Part shown: one piece after another, positions 1-7,872 of the stretch
Numbering within the stretch: position 1 is the stretch's first letter
Layout of the letters: each line of letters opens with the position of its first letter
NCBI GenBank assembly: GCA_946482585.1
Contig: CAMLSI010000091.1
Span: 1-13,366, forward strand
From: an uncultured Lysobacteraceae bacterium
GTDB taxonomy: Bacteria > Pseudomonadota > Gammaproteobacteria > Xanthomonadales > Rhodanobacteraceae
Direction of reading: 5' to 3'
Length of the DNA: 13,366 bases
Notes under the pieces: generated by a model
Seen by the model: the letters and a program-made list of their open reading frames with translations, nothing else
Databases searched by the model: none
What the model was told of the DNA's origin: nothing
Translations under genes and position numbers: made by a program

Positions 1-233
1 GGAGCGGCGATACGGCATTCAGTGTCGGCGATCTCGCGCGCGAACTTCCACCGACGCACGACCTGGAAACACTCGCGTTGTGGCTGGGGCTGGCGCGCGA
101 AGCGGACGTCGCGGTCGGCAACGTTCGCGAGCAAGTGGATATGATCGATCGCGACGGACGACCCGTCCGGTTCCTCGTGCCTGTGGTGGAACTCACGGCC
201 GCCTCGGTCGAAGGCATCCTTTGGGAGGTGTGA
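1..233 (+). CDS. jetA: JetA, Wadjet MukF-like (kleisin) subunit, C-terminal part (DUF3375)
   Basis: The frame is open from the left edge and ends at the TGA at 231-233, leaving the last 76 codons of a gene that starts outside the window. The visible tail contains WLGLAREADVAVG, then RPVRFLVPVVELT, and ends in EGILWEV. It reads as the winged-helix-like end of the DUF3375/JetA family. JetA is the kleisin-like (MukF-like) subunit that bridges the SMC heads and binds JetB. The identification rests mostly on context: one base separates its stop from the jetB start, and jetC and jetD follow in standard Wadjet order. The operon promoter must lie to the left of the window. Whether the rest of jetA is intact cannot be judged here. 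The family call from so short a tail is less certain than those for jetB to jetD. Confidence 0.8.
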   Translation, partial: SGDTAFSVGDLARELPPTHDLETLALWLGLAREADVAVGNVREQVDMIDRDGRPVRFLVPVVELTAASVEGILWEV

Positions 234-234
234 C

Positions 235-945
235 GTGAGCAGCATCTTCGACCAGCTCACGGCGAAACAGGAAACGGATGCGCCGTCGACAGTGGCTGCC
301 GCAGCCGCCGGCCAGTTCACCGGCGGCGACGCGCCGACGTCGTATACCCAGCGCGACATCAAGGAGGCCGTGCAGGAGTTGCTCAAGCATGGATTGCTGG
401 AACTGGCACGGAAGCCGAACCTGTATCGCCGCGTCGTCGCGCAGGCCGCGCTGGTGGACCGGATTCTCGAGCCACTCGATCTCGCTATGCGTATCGACGA
501 CGTGCGAGGCCTCGCCTTCGTCGTGGTCGCCGGTGCAGCGTTCGATGATGGAGAAGACGAATGGACGCATCCGCTCGTTCGCCGCCAGCGGCTGAATCTC
601 GAGCAATCGCTGCTCGCCGCCATCCTGCGGCAACAGTTCGTCGCCCACGAGCTCGAGGCCGGCGTCGGCGCCGGCGAAGCGCAGGTTTCGCTCGACGACC
701 TGCTGCCGCTGGTGCAGATCTATCTCGGTGATCCGGGCAGCGACGCGCAGGAGAAAAAGCGCCTGATTGCGCTGCTGGAACAATTGAAAGGACACGGTCT
801 CGTGTCCGATGTCGATCAGCACGATCGCGTCACGATCCGGCCCATCATCGCGCACCTGATCAATCCCGAGAACCTTCTCGGCCTGTTGCAGGCCCTGCGC
901 AAGGAAGTAGTCGCGGACACCGGCGCGAGCCCGGAGGCCGACTGA
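235..945 (+). CDS. jetB: JetB, Wadjet MukE-like subunit (DUF4194)
   Basis: This is a 236-residue protein with a GTG start at 235, preceded by GGGAGG at 223-228. The start lies one base after the jetA stop. The last base of its TGA is the first base of the jetC ATG. After a low-complexity N-terminus (about residues 1-33), the conserved DUF4194 block begins near residue 37: RDIKEAVQELLKHGLLE, a PNLYRRVV helix, and EPLDLAMRIDDVRGLAFVVV at about 79-98. The rest reads as winged-helix modules rich in helix and charge. By family knowledge JetB is the KITE/MukE-like partner that binds JetA and helps the complex hold DNA. Its length is normal for type I JetB. No disrupted motif is visible. Confidence 0.9.
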   Translation: MSSIFDQLTAKQETDAPSTVAAAAAGQFTGGDAPTSYTQRDIKEAVQELLKHGLLELARKPNLYRRVVAQAALVDRILEPLDLAMRIDDVRGLAFVVVAGAAFDDGEDEWTHPLVRRQRLNLEQSLLAAILRQQFVAHELEAGVGAGEAQVSLDDLLPLVQIYLGDPGSDAQEKKRLIALLEQLKGHGLVSDVDQHDRVTIRPIIAHLINPENLLGLLQALRKEVVADTGASPEAD

Positions 946-3900
946 TGGATCCGGCAGGCATGCAGACGCCGGCGCGGATCGATCCGGCGAGGCCGTCGAG
1001 CTTCGTGCTGTCGCATATCGACGTCTACAACTGGGGAGCATTCGGCTTGCGTCACGGCGCCGAGATCGATCCGGCCGGCACTGCCATCATCGGTCCCACG
1101 GGTAGCGGCAAGACCACGCTGATCGACGCGCTGATGACGCTGATCACGGCAAATCCGCGCTACAACCTCGCATCGACCGGCGGCCACGAAAGCGATCGCG
1201 ATCTGGTTTCATACGTGCGCGGCGTATCGGGCGCGGGCAACAACAGCGGCGACAATGACCACGTCGCGCGGCCGGGCAGCGTCGTCAGTGGCATCTCGGC
1301 GCGCTTCAGTGACGGCATGAACGTCGTGAGGCTCGGCGCCGTGTTCTGGTTCGACGGAACGAGTTCGGCCACGGTCGATCTCAAGCGCCGCTGGATCTTC
1401 TGCCAGGGCGATGTGCAAACCCTCGATGACTGGCTGGAAGCGCATGACGCGGGCGGCGTGCGCGCGCTGAAGGCGCTGGAAAGCGAGACGCCGGGGCTCA
1501 AGGTCCACGACAGCAAGCAGGCCTATCTCGCGCGCCTGCGCGACTTCTTCGAGGTCGGCGAGAACGCGTTCAATTTGCTCAATCGCGCCGCCGGCCTCAA
1601 ACAGCTCAGCAGCATTGACGAAGTCTTTCGGGAGCTCGTGCTCGACGATCGCTCCGCGTTCGAGCGCGCGCTCGAGGTCGCGAAAGAGTTCGACGATCTC
1701 GCAGCGATCCACGACGAGCTCGAAACGGCGCGACGGCAGCGCGATTCGTTGCTGCCCGTCGAGTCAGGATCGCGCGCGCGCGTAAAAAGTCTGGCCGACC
1801 GCGAGCTGCAGCTGGAGTTGCAGGGGCTGGTGCCGCGCTGGTTCGCGCACCATGCGGTGCGGCTGTGGAATGAAGAAATCGAGCGACTGCAGCGACAGGC
1901 TGAAACGTGCAACCGCGAACTGCAGGAGCTGTCCGCCGAGATCGGGCGCAGCGAAGATCGCGCGCGCCATTTGCAGGCGCGGTACCTGCAGGTCGGCGGA
2001 GCGAGCATCGAGCAGTTGCAGAAGCAGATCGCCCAGCAGCGGATGACGGTCGATCAGCGTCGTCGTTCCGCCGACGACTACCGCCGATTGACGGAGCGGC
2101 TGGGGCTGAACGGTGAATTGTCGGCCGCAGCGCTGCAAGCGAACAAGGCAGCAGCGAAGTCGCGCGCTACTGCGCTGCGAGCGCAGTATGAGGAACAGGA
2201 GCGACAGGCGTGGAACGCCGGGGTTGCGCTCAGGGAGTGTGAAAACAGGAAGAAGTCGCTGCAGGACGAGATCGACGAAGTCAGACGCCGGCCCGATTCC
2301 AACGTTCCACCGCCCTACCAGCGATTCCGGCGCGACCTCGCGCAGTACCTGGAAATGACCGAAGAGTCGCTGCCCTTCGTGGCCGAGCTCGTCGAGGTGA
2401 AGCCGGATCAGGCGAAACGCTGGCGCGGCGCGATCGAGCGCGCGATCGGCGGGCATCGGCTACGCGTGATGGTGGCGGCCGAGGCGATCGAGTCCGCGCT
2501 CAACTGGGTCGATGCGCGCGAGAACCACCTGCACGTACGATTGCTCGAAGTTCCTCCATCGTCGCCGGTCGCGCAATTTTTCGACGACGGATTCACGCGC
2601 AAGCTGAATTTCAAGTCTCATCCGCACCGCGAGGCGGTCAAGCAGTTGCTTGCGCGAATCGACCGGCATTGCGTCGACATGCCGCAACAGTTGCGCAGTG
2701 TCCAACACGCGATGACCGATCGCGGCCTGATGTCCGACCAGAAGGGCTATTACGAGAAACGCGACGATGTATCGCTGGAACGCGACTGGACCACCGGCTT
2801 TGACAACAAGAATCGACTCGCGAGCCTGACGGCCGAGCTGCAGCAGATCGACGCGCAGTGGCGGAGCGGTCGCGCCGAAACCCAGGCGGCGCAGGTGGCT
2901 GCAGCGACGACACGCGCCGACATCGAGCTGCTGCAGCGCCTTGCCGAAATCGAGTTCGGCTACGTCGATCTGCCGGGCGCTCAGCATGAACTCGCGGATA
3001 CGGAGCGAATGCTGCGCGAACAGATGGCGCCGGATTCCGATGCTGCCGCGGCGAAAGCAGCCTGGGAGGCGGCGGACGACGCGCTCAAACGGCATCGCGT
3101 GCGCGAGCGGGAAGTCACGGAGCGGGCGGCGCAACTGACGGCGGAAAACGTGCAGGCGAATCAAAGCCAGCAGCGCGCGCGCAGGCAACTGGGCGAGGGG
3201 CTGAACGAACGGCAGCAAACGCTGGCGGAACGGCATTTCGTCGTGCCGGACGCGGCAAGGCTGAGGGACTTCGCCGAGCTCGAACGCGAGACCGTCGAGG
3301 CCTGGCAGAAGACGATCGACACGACGAACGCCCGGCTCAACGACATCAGTACGAGCCTCGTGCGCAGCATGGAAAAGGCGCAGAAGGTCGACCGGGGAGC
3401 GCTGTCGGAGGCCGGCACGGAACTGCCCGACGTGCCGCACTATCTCGAGCGACTGCGCATACTCGTCGAGGAAGCATTGCCGGAAAAGCTGCAGCGCTTC
3501 CTGCAGTACCTGAACCAGTCGTCGGATCAGGGAGTGACGCAGCTGCTCAGCGACATCGACAACGAGGTCTCGCTGATCGAAGAGCGCATCGAGGATCTCA
3601 ATCGCACACTGCGCCGCGTCGATTTCCAGCCCGGCCGGTATCTGCGGCTGGATCCGCAGCGTGTCGTGCACCAGAGCCTCACTCAGCTGCATCAGGCGAT
3701 GCGCAACCTGCGCGCGGCGGCGATGAGCGACGATCAGGGAGAGAGCCAGTACCGTGCCCTGAGCAGTCTCGTGGATCATCTGCGCGACCACGCGGACAAA
3801 CTGCGGCGCACGCTCGGCGCGAAAGCGCTGCTCGACCCGCGCTATCGGCTGCAGTTCGCGATCTCGGTGATCGAACGGGCCAACGGTGCCGTGATCGAGA

Positions 3901-4277
3901 CTCGCACGAGCTCGCAAGGCGGCAGCGGCGGAGAAAAGGAAATCATCGCGAGCTACGTGCTCACCGCGTCGCTGAGCTACGCGCTGTGCCCCGTTGGCGT
4001 CAGCAAGCCGTTGTTCGGCACCATCGTGCTCGACGAGGCTTTTTCCAAGAGCTCGCAAGCGGTGGCTGGACGCATCATCCGCGCGCTCGACGAGTTCGGT
4101 TTGCATACGTTGTTCGTCACGCCGAACAAGGAGCTGCGGCTGCTGCGCCATCACACGCGTTCGGCCATCCTGATTCATCGCAGAGGGGCGCAGGCGACCA
4201 TGACGTCCCTGAGCTGGGAAGATCTCGATCATCATGCCGAGCGGCGCAGGCAGCGGCAGAATGAAGTCGCCGGCTGA
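945..4277 (+). CDS. jetC: JetC, Wadjet SMC/MukB-like ATPase
   Basis: This is a 1110-residue SMC-type ATPase, the motor that extrudes DNA loops in the Wadjet complex. The Walker A motif GPTGSGKT is at residues 50-57. Long heptad-like arms run from about 230 to 455 and 620 to 870. They flank a hinge-like globular part (about 470-620) containing LPFVAELVEVKP and AIERAIGGHRLRVMV. Near the C-terminus are the ABC signature GGSGGEK (992-998) and Walker B IVLDEAF with D1030 and E1031. Every ATPase element seen is intact, so the protein should be active. The ATG at 945 overlaps the jetB stop by one base and has GGAGG at 933-937. An alternative ATG lies at 960 (residue 6). Length and layout fit the JetC family (COG4913-like). 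Chromosomal MukB is longer and would sit with mukF and mukE. Confidence 0.95.
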   Translation: MDPAGMQTPARIDPARPSSFVLSHIDVYNWGAFGLRHGAEIDPAGTAIIGPTGSGKTTLIDALMTLITANPRYNLASTGGHESDRDLVSYVRGVSGAGNNSGDNDHVARPGSVVSGISARFSDGMNVVRLGAVFWFDGTSSATVDLKRRWIFCQGDVQTLDDWLEAHDAGGVRALKALESETPGLKVHDSKQAYLARLRDFFEVGENAFNLLNRAAGLKQLSSIDEVFRELVLDDRSAFERALEVAKEFDDLAAIHDELETARRQRDSLLPVESGSRARVKSLADRELQLELQGLVPRWFAHHAVRLWNEEIERLQRQAETCNRELQELSAEIGRSEDRARHLQARYLQVGGASIEQLQKQIAQQRMTVDQRRRSADDYRRLTERLGLNGELSAAALQANKAAAKSRATALRAQYEEQERQAWNAGVALRECENRKKSLQDEIDEVRRRPDSNVPPPYQRFRRDLAQYLEMTEESLPFVAELVEVKPDQAKRWRGAIERAIGGHRLRVMVAAEAIESALNWVDARENHLHVRLLEVPPSSPVAQFFDDGFTRKLNFKSHPHREAVKQLLARIDRHCVDMPQQLRSVQHAMTDRGLMSDQKGYYEKRDDVSLERDWTTGFDNKNRLASLTAELQQIDAQWRSGRAETQAAQVAAATTRADIELLQRLAEIEFGYVDLPGAQHELADTERMLREQMAPDSDAAAAKAAWEAADDALKRHRVREREVTERAAQLTAENVQANQSQQRARRQLGEGLNERQQTLAERHFVVPDAARLRDFAELERETVEAWQKTIDTTNARLNDISTSLVRSMEKAQKVDRGALSEAGTELPDVPHYLERLRILVEEALPEKLQRFLQYLNQSSDQGVTQLLSDIDNEVSLIEERIEDLNRTLRRVDFQPGRYLRLDPQRVVHQSLTQLHQAMRNLRAAAMSDDQGESQYRALSSLVDHLRDHADKLRRTLGAKALLDPRYRLQFAISVIERANGAVIETRTSSQGGSGGEKEIIASYVLTASLSYALCPVGVSKPLFGTIVLDEAFSKSSQAVAGRIIRALDEFGLHTLFVTPNKELRLLRHHTRSAILIHRRGAQATMTSLSWEDLDHHAERRRQRQNEVAG

Positions 4278-5406
4278 GCTGGCCGCACGCTGGGCGCTGC
4301 AATGGCAGCAGGCCGACACGCGCGAATTCCGCCTGCTCGACCCGGCAGCCTGGCCGATCGAACTCGCGATCGGAAAGCCCTCGGCGGCGACCGTATCCGG
4401 CGACATCGCGAGCGCACGCGAACACGTACAGCGCTGGCGAGCCGTCTCGACAGGAGACGTGGAATGGCAGCGGGTTTCCTATCGCAGCGTGAGCGAGCCT
4501 ATCGAGCTGCCGGTGCGCTGGCGCCTGCGCAGTCCGAGTGAATGGATCGCGGCGACCGAAAACCCGGACGTCTGCCTCGAGTTCGAACGGCTCGACGGTT
4601 TCGTGCGTTCGACCGACGCCCTGTTTCATCGGCTGCTGATTCGTCAGCTGCATCTGTGGCGCGACAAGACTGACGAGGAAGTGTTGCAGGCGACGAGGCT
4701 CGTCCTGGCACTGGCGCCGGGCTGCGCTGCGGGCAGGCCGCTGCGCGCACTGCCGGTCGCCGGTATCGACAGCAAATTCTTCGAACGCCATCGCGCCCTC
4801 ATCATCCCGTTGCTCGATCGGCGCTTCGACGGACAGGTCAGCGAAATCGGTCTCGAAGCGTTCCTCGGCGCGCCCGATGAGGGCGATCACTGGTTGCTGC
4901 TCGCGCCATTGGAGCCGGGGCTATTGCCGTTTGCGCAACAGCGCGTGCGTTCGCGCGAACTTCTGTCGACGCCGTTGCCGGGCACTCACGTACTCCTCGT
5001 CGAGAACGAACGCTGCCTGCATCAATTGCCGGTGCTGCAGGGCGCCGTAGCCATCCTCGGTGCAGGGCTCGATCTCGACTGGTTGCGTGCACCCTGGCTG
5101 CGGGAAAAGCGACTGGGCTATTGGGGCGACATCGATACCTGGGGTTTGACCATGCTCGCGCGAGCGAAGTGTCTGCAGCCGCGGCTGACCGCGCTGTTGA
5201 TGGACGAAGCCGTGTTCGCCGAGTGCGCGCATTCCGCGGTCGCCGAACCCATTCCCGCCGGTGGCAAAGCTCCCGAGGGATTGGATGAAGCCGAGAGCAG
5301 TCTGTACGCGCACTTGAAGGGCGTCGAGCGGGGTCGCCTCGAACAGGAGTTTCTGCCGCAGTCGCTGGTCGAGGCGGCACTTACGGCGTGGCGTGAGGCG
5401 TCTTGA
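4261..5406 (+). CDS. jetD: JetD, Wadjet TOPRIM nuclease subunit (DUF3322-DUF2220)
   Basis: This 381-residue protein is the predicted nuclease that cleaves DNA held by the JetABC loop extruder. The N-terminal DUF3322 block begins MKSPAELAARW and continues with LLDPAAWPIELAIGKPSA. The C-terminal DUF2220 block carries the TOPRIM residues: VLLVENE with Glu248 and Glu250, and YWGDIDTWG with Asp290 and Asp292. These are the acidic metal-binding positions of topoisomerase-primase folds. I chose the ATG at 4261 because family members usually begin with this SPAEL-type segment; it overlaps jetC by 17 bases. The frame is also open from an ATG at 4234, which would add nine residues of low-complexity sequence. 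Neither start has a strong ribosome-binding site, so translation is probably coupled to jetC. No inactivating change is visible. Confidence 0.92.
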   Translation: MKSPAELAARWALQWQQADTREFRLLDPAAWPIELAIGKPSAATVSGDIASAREHVQRWRAVSTGDVEWQRVSYRSVSEPIELPVRWRLRSPSEWIAATENPDVCLEFERLDGFVRSTDALFHRLLIRQLHLWRDKTDEEVLQATRLVLALAPGCAAGRPLRALPVAGIDSKFFERHRALIIPLLDRRFDGQVSEIGLEAFLGAPDEGDHWLLLAPLEPGLLPFAQQRVRSRELLSTPLPGTHVLLVENERCLHQLPVLQGAVAILGAGLDLDWLRAPWLREKRLGYWGDIDTWGLTMLARAKCLQPRLTALLMDEAVFAECAHSAVAEPIPAGGKAPEGLDEAESSLYAHLKGVERGRLEQEFLPQSLVEAALTAWREAS

Positions 5407-5449
5407 GAGAGTGCGCTCGCGAGGGTCCGTCGCCGGACGGCGTTCTCTC
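5405..5449. terminator. Possible stem-loop between convergent genes
   Basis: The short gap between the jetD stop and the convergent gene can fold. GAGAGA at 5405-5410 pairs with TCTCTC at 5444-5449, enclosing an inner hairpin GTCCG-TCGC-CGGAC at 5425-5438. A short T run follows only at about 5469-5473, so this is not a textbook rho-independent terminator. Its place between converging genes makes a shared transcription stop plausible. Confidence 0.3.
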
Positions 5450-5472
5450 GAACCTGACAGAAATCGCGTTTT

Positions 5473-5865
5473 TCATTTGCCCGGCAACGGCGCACCGCTG
5501 CGCAGGGCTTCGAACACGGCATCGGGATCGCTCTGCGCCCAGTAGCGGAAAAACACCGAACGCGCTCCGTGCGCGAACAGTGTTGCGGCGGCAACGTCAT
5601 CCACGAGCAGCCGCGGCGCCGGCCACTGCTGCGCCATGACGCCGATGCAGCGCGTCGGCGCGCCCACGTCGATGAGCCAGGTGGCGCGGCCGCCGGCGAT
5701 GCTCGCGAGCGGACAGGCGCGCCAGGCCGCGGCCAGCAGCTCGCCGACGGTGGCGGTCGGCGGCAGGCAGAATGTCGCGCCGTGCGGATCGGTGTCGTCG
5801 CCGGCGCTGACGCTGTCGCGATCGACGGTGACGAGACCGGAAGTCGATGGAGAGTCGGGCGGCAT
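5473..5865 (-). CDS. Hypothetical protein, 130 residues, unrecognised family
   Basis: I do not recognise this protein. The ATG is at 5865 and the stop at 5473, converging on jetD with 66 bases between the two stops. Third codon positions are almost all G or C, and the sequence has alternating hydrophobic stretches such as TVGELLAAAWRA (39-50), RATWLIDVG (60-68) and PRLLVDDVAAATLF (84-97), so it looks like a real globular protein. No signal peptide or membrane segment is visible. Residues 1-28 are polar and probably disordered. Upstream, AGGT lies about eight bases before the ATG. Being on the opposite strand, it is not part of the Wadjet operon. Nothing links it to defence beyond proximity. 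The longer open frames on the + strand here are weaker. Confidence 0.62.
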   Translation of the reverse strand: MPPDSPSTSGLVTVDRDSVSAGDDTDPHGATFCLPPTATVGELLAAAWRACPLASIAGGRATWLIDVGAPTRCIGVMAQQWPAPRLLVDDVAAATLFAHGARSVFFRYWAQSDPDAVFEALRSGAPLPGK

Positions 5866-6220
5866 GAGCTACCTGCGGTATCGTCGAGTCGGCCGCACGC
5901 GGATGCGCCGGCACGGGAAGACTACCCGCTGCGCGATGCGCTGGACCGACATGTTCGTTTCGATATCGCCGTCGCGCGCAACGCGTGCGCCGATGTCCTC
6001 GCCCCGCGGCCGGCACGCAGGCCAGATTCCGCCCTCCGCACGCAGAAGCCGCTTTCGCGCTGCAGCGTATCGTTTTTTTTTTCTTCATCGGGTTCCCCGC
6101 CGGCCGCTTGCGGTGCCTCTGCCTTGGCTTTCCATCCATGATCGACCGTGTCTGCGTTGCATTGCCGCCCCTGTCGTCGATGGGCGTCGTGATGTCGTGC
6201 CTGCGGTTGTCGGTGGGTGA
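5866..6220. other. Stretch without a recognisable gene, with a T10 tract
   Basis: No convincing gene was found on either strand. Open frames cross the region, but they are Arg/Pro/Ser-rich and show no domain-like pattern, as expected from chance in G+C-rich DNA. A run of ten T bases at 6073-6082 stands out in this composition. A ten-base palindrome, CGCTGCAGCG, lies just upstream on the + strand and could form at most a weak three-pair hairpin. The right end of the stretch leads into the decayed coding signal that starts near 6221. Confidence 0.5.
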
Positions 6221-6807
6221 GCGGGGACTGCCGATTTTCCCGCCGCCTCGACGGCATCGCCGGCGACGCAGAACCTGGAGGCCGGTTGCCGATTCGTCGC
6301 GGTCGTCGAAAGAGAGACACTGCCGCCGCTCGGCGACCCGCGACGCGTTGCCGTGCGCTACGAAAGCGAATGCGTTCCGGAAAACGGGCCGGTGCCGCGG
6401 CGCCTGGCGGCCTGATGACGTTCGGCCAGCGGCAGGAGGGATTCGGCGTCCAACCCTGGATGAAGACCGATCACCGCTTCGAATCGGATCCTTCCGCCGC
6501 GCGCTTGCGCACGCCGTACTGACGGTGCCGCCTTCCACGCCGGCCGATTGGCCGGATGCTCCCGAATGCAATGCGGTCCTGGCGCGAGTTGTCGCCGAGG
6601 TGCTGCCGCGACTCGGCGAGGCGGCGCCCGACAGTGCGCGGCCGATGAGGGACTGGACGGAACAGGCGCGCCAGGACTGCCACATCCGGGGCGACGTATC
6701 GCGGCGAACGGCCGCACTGCTGGCGCTCACACGTGCCGCCTGCAGCAATGGGCCTGTCGCAACCATTGCTCGCGGACCGCACGGTGCAGGTGTACGCGTT
6801 CTGCTGA
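6221..6807 (+). pseudogene. Possible decayed gene with frame-jumping coding signal
   Basis: Protein-like sequence can be followed along the + strand only by changing frame. One frame reads NLEAGCRFVAVVERETLPP through VRYESECVPENGPVP and stops at 6413-6415. An ATG overlapping that stop (TGATG) opens a second frame reading TFGQRQEGFGVQPWMK to a stop at 6520-6522. A third frame then reads AECNAVL-like helical sequence: PECNAVLARVVAEVLPRLG and MRDWTEQARQDC to about 6745. The second frame resumes as MGLSQPLLADRTVQVYAFC and ends at 6805-6807. An in-frame stop at 6218-6220 blocks extension to the left. Each piece has high third-position G+C, which suggests one former gene broken by indels, or errors in the sequence. 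The W-x(4)-R-x(2)-C spacing faintly recalls LprI/DUF1311 lysozyme-inhibitor proteins, but this is not firm. Chance open frames remain a real alternative. Confidence 0.33.
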
Positions 6808-6821
6808 CGCGCGTCAGGCGC

Positions 6822-7739
6822 TCACAGCCCATCGAAATACGCCGCCATGCGCCGCGCCGTTTCCGCATCGGGCGCGGCGGTCGCGGCGGCGCCGAGGTTG
6901 TCGACGAGATAGGCCGGGTTGCGCGTGCCGGGGATCGCGCAGGTGACGGCGGGTTCGGCGAGGATGAATCGGAGCGCGAACTGGGCCCAGCTGGCGCAGC
7001 CGATGCCGGCGGCCCAGTCGGGCAGGGGTTTGTTTTTCGTTTTCCGGAAGACGGCGCCTTCGGCAAACGGACGGTTGACGAGGACGGCGACGCGGTTCGC
7101 GACGGCGGCGGGGAACACCTTCTTCGCCGCATCGCGTTCGAGCAGGGAATAGTTGATCTGTACGAAGTCGATCGCGCCGCTGTCGATGACGCGCACGAGG
7201 TCGGCATAGGCGGACGCGGTGTAGTGAGTGGCGCCGATGTAGCGGATGCGGCCTTCGCGCTTGAGCGCCTGCAAGGTGGGCAGGTGCGTCGCGTAGTCGA
7301 GCAGGTTGTGGATCTGGAACAGGTCGATGACGTCGCGGCCCAGAAGCCGGAATGAAGCATCGATCTGCGCGCGGCCTTCGCGTTCGCCGCGCGTCCATAC
7401 CTTGGTCGCGATGAAGCTTTGATGCGTCGGGTCGGCCTCCCCGAGCAGGCGGCCGAGCGCGGCTTCGGCGCGGCCGTACATGGGCGAAGTGTCGATCACG
7501 CTGCGCGGCTGTTCGAGGAGTCGCTTCACGGTGGCGAGTCCGTCGGCGTTCGCGGCGCTGTCGCTCGCGTCGAAGTCGAAGGCTTGCCAGGTGCCGAGGC
7601 CGATCGCCGGCAGCAGGCTGCCGTCGCGCGGAATCGGGCGTTGCAGCGGCGCGGCGGCGCGCGCGACGGATGGATGTTGCAGGACCATGAGGCTGCTGCC
7701 GAGGGCGGCGATGAAGTCGCGGCGTGTCAGGGTGACCAT
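6822..7739 (-). CDS. Aldo/keto reductase with Tat signal peptide
   Basis: This 305-residue protein belongs to the aldo/keto reductase superfamily, (beta/alpha)8-barrel enzymes that reduce carbonyls with NAD(P)H. The usual catalytic tetrad is present: Asp83 and Tyr88 in VIDTSPMYGR, Lys113 in IATKV, and His144 in DLFQIHNL. Cofactor-side motifs include FVQINYSLLERDA (192-204) and CAIPGTRNP (267-275). The N-terminus reads TRRDFIAALGSSLMVL and ends in VARAAAP, a twin-arginine signal with the RR pair at 6-7 and possible cleavage after residue 28. Export of the folded, cofactor-loaded enzyme is therefore likely, although aldo/keto reductases are mostly cytoplasmic. The start at 7739 has GAGGTG at good spacing. 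Length is normal once the signal is removed. The substrate cannot be told from the sequence, and no operon partner is adjacent. Confidence 0.93.
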   Translation of the reverse strand: MVTLTRRDFIAALGSSLMVLQHPSVARAAAPLQRPIPRDGSLLPAIGLGTWQAFDFDASDSAANADGLATVKRLLEQPRSVIDTSPMYGRAEAALGRLLGEADPTHQSFIATKVWTRGEREGRAQIDASFRLLGRDVIDLFQIHNLLDYATHLPTLQALKREGRIRYIGATHYTASAYADLVRVIDSGAIDFVQINYSLLERDAAKKVFPAAVANRVAVLVNRPFAEGAVFRKTKNKPLPDWAAGIGCASWAQFALRFILAEPAVTCAIPGTRNPAYLVDNLGAAATAAPDAETARRMAAYFDGL

Positions 7740-7872
7740 CGGAACACCTCGTCGTGTCTGCGCGGTTCCATGCTAGCGCGGGCGTTCGCGTGCGGGCGAC
7801 GATTCATCGCGATGGCCGCGCCGCGGGCCGCGGTGTTCGACCGTGCCGCACGCTGAGGGAATCATGCCCGGG

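Noticed and set aside
2460..4406. A 648-residue open frame on the - strand
   Set aside because: It is the exact antisense of jetC, which has all SMC ATPase motifs; the antisense protein has no recognisable motif.
945..5406. Chromosomal MukBEF condensin as an alternative to Wadjet
   Set aside because: The SMC is much shorter than MukB, and the operon ends with a TOPRIM DUF2220 protein, which MukBEF lacks.
5597..7360. Very long open frames on both strands (5597-7360 on the - strand, 5985-7355 on the + strand)
   Set aside because: They lie largely opposite or out of frame with the aldo/keto reductase and the 5473-5865 gene, are Arg/Pro/Ser-rich, and show no domain motifs. Long chance frames are common at this G+C content.
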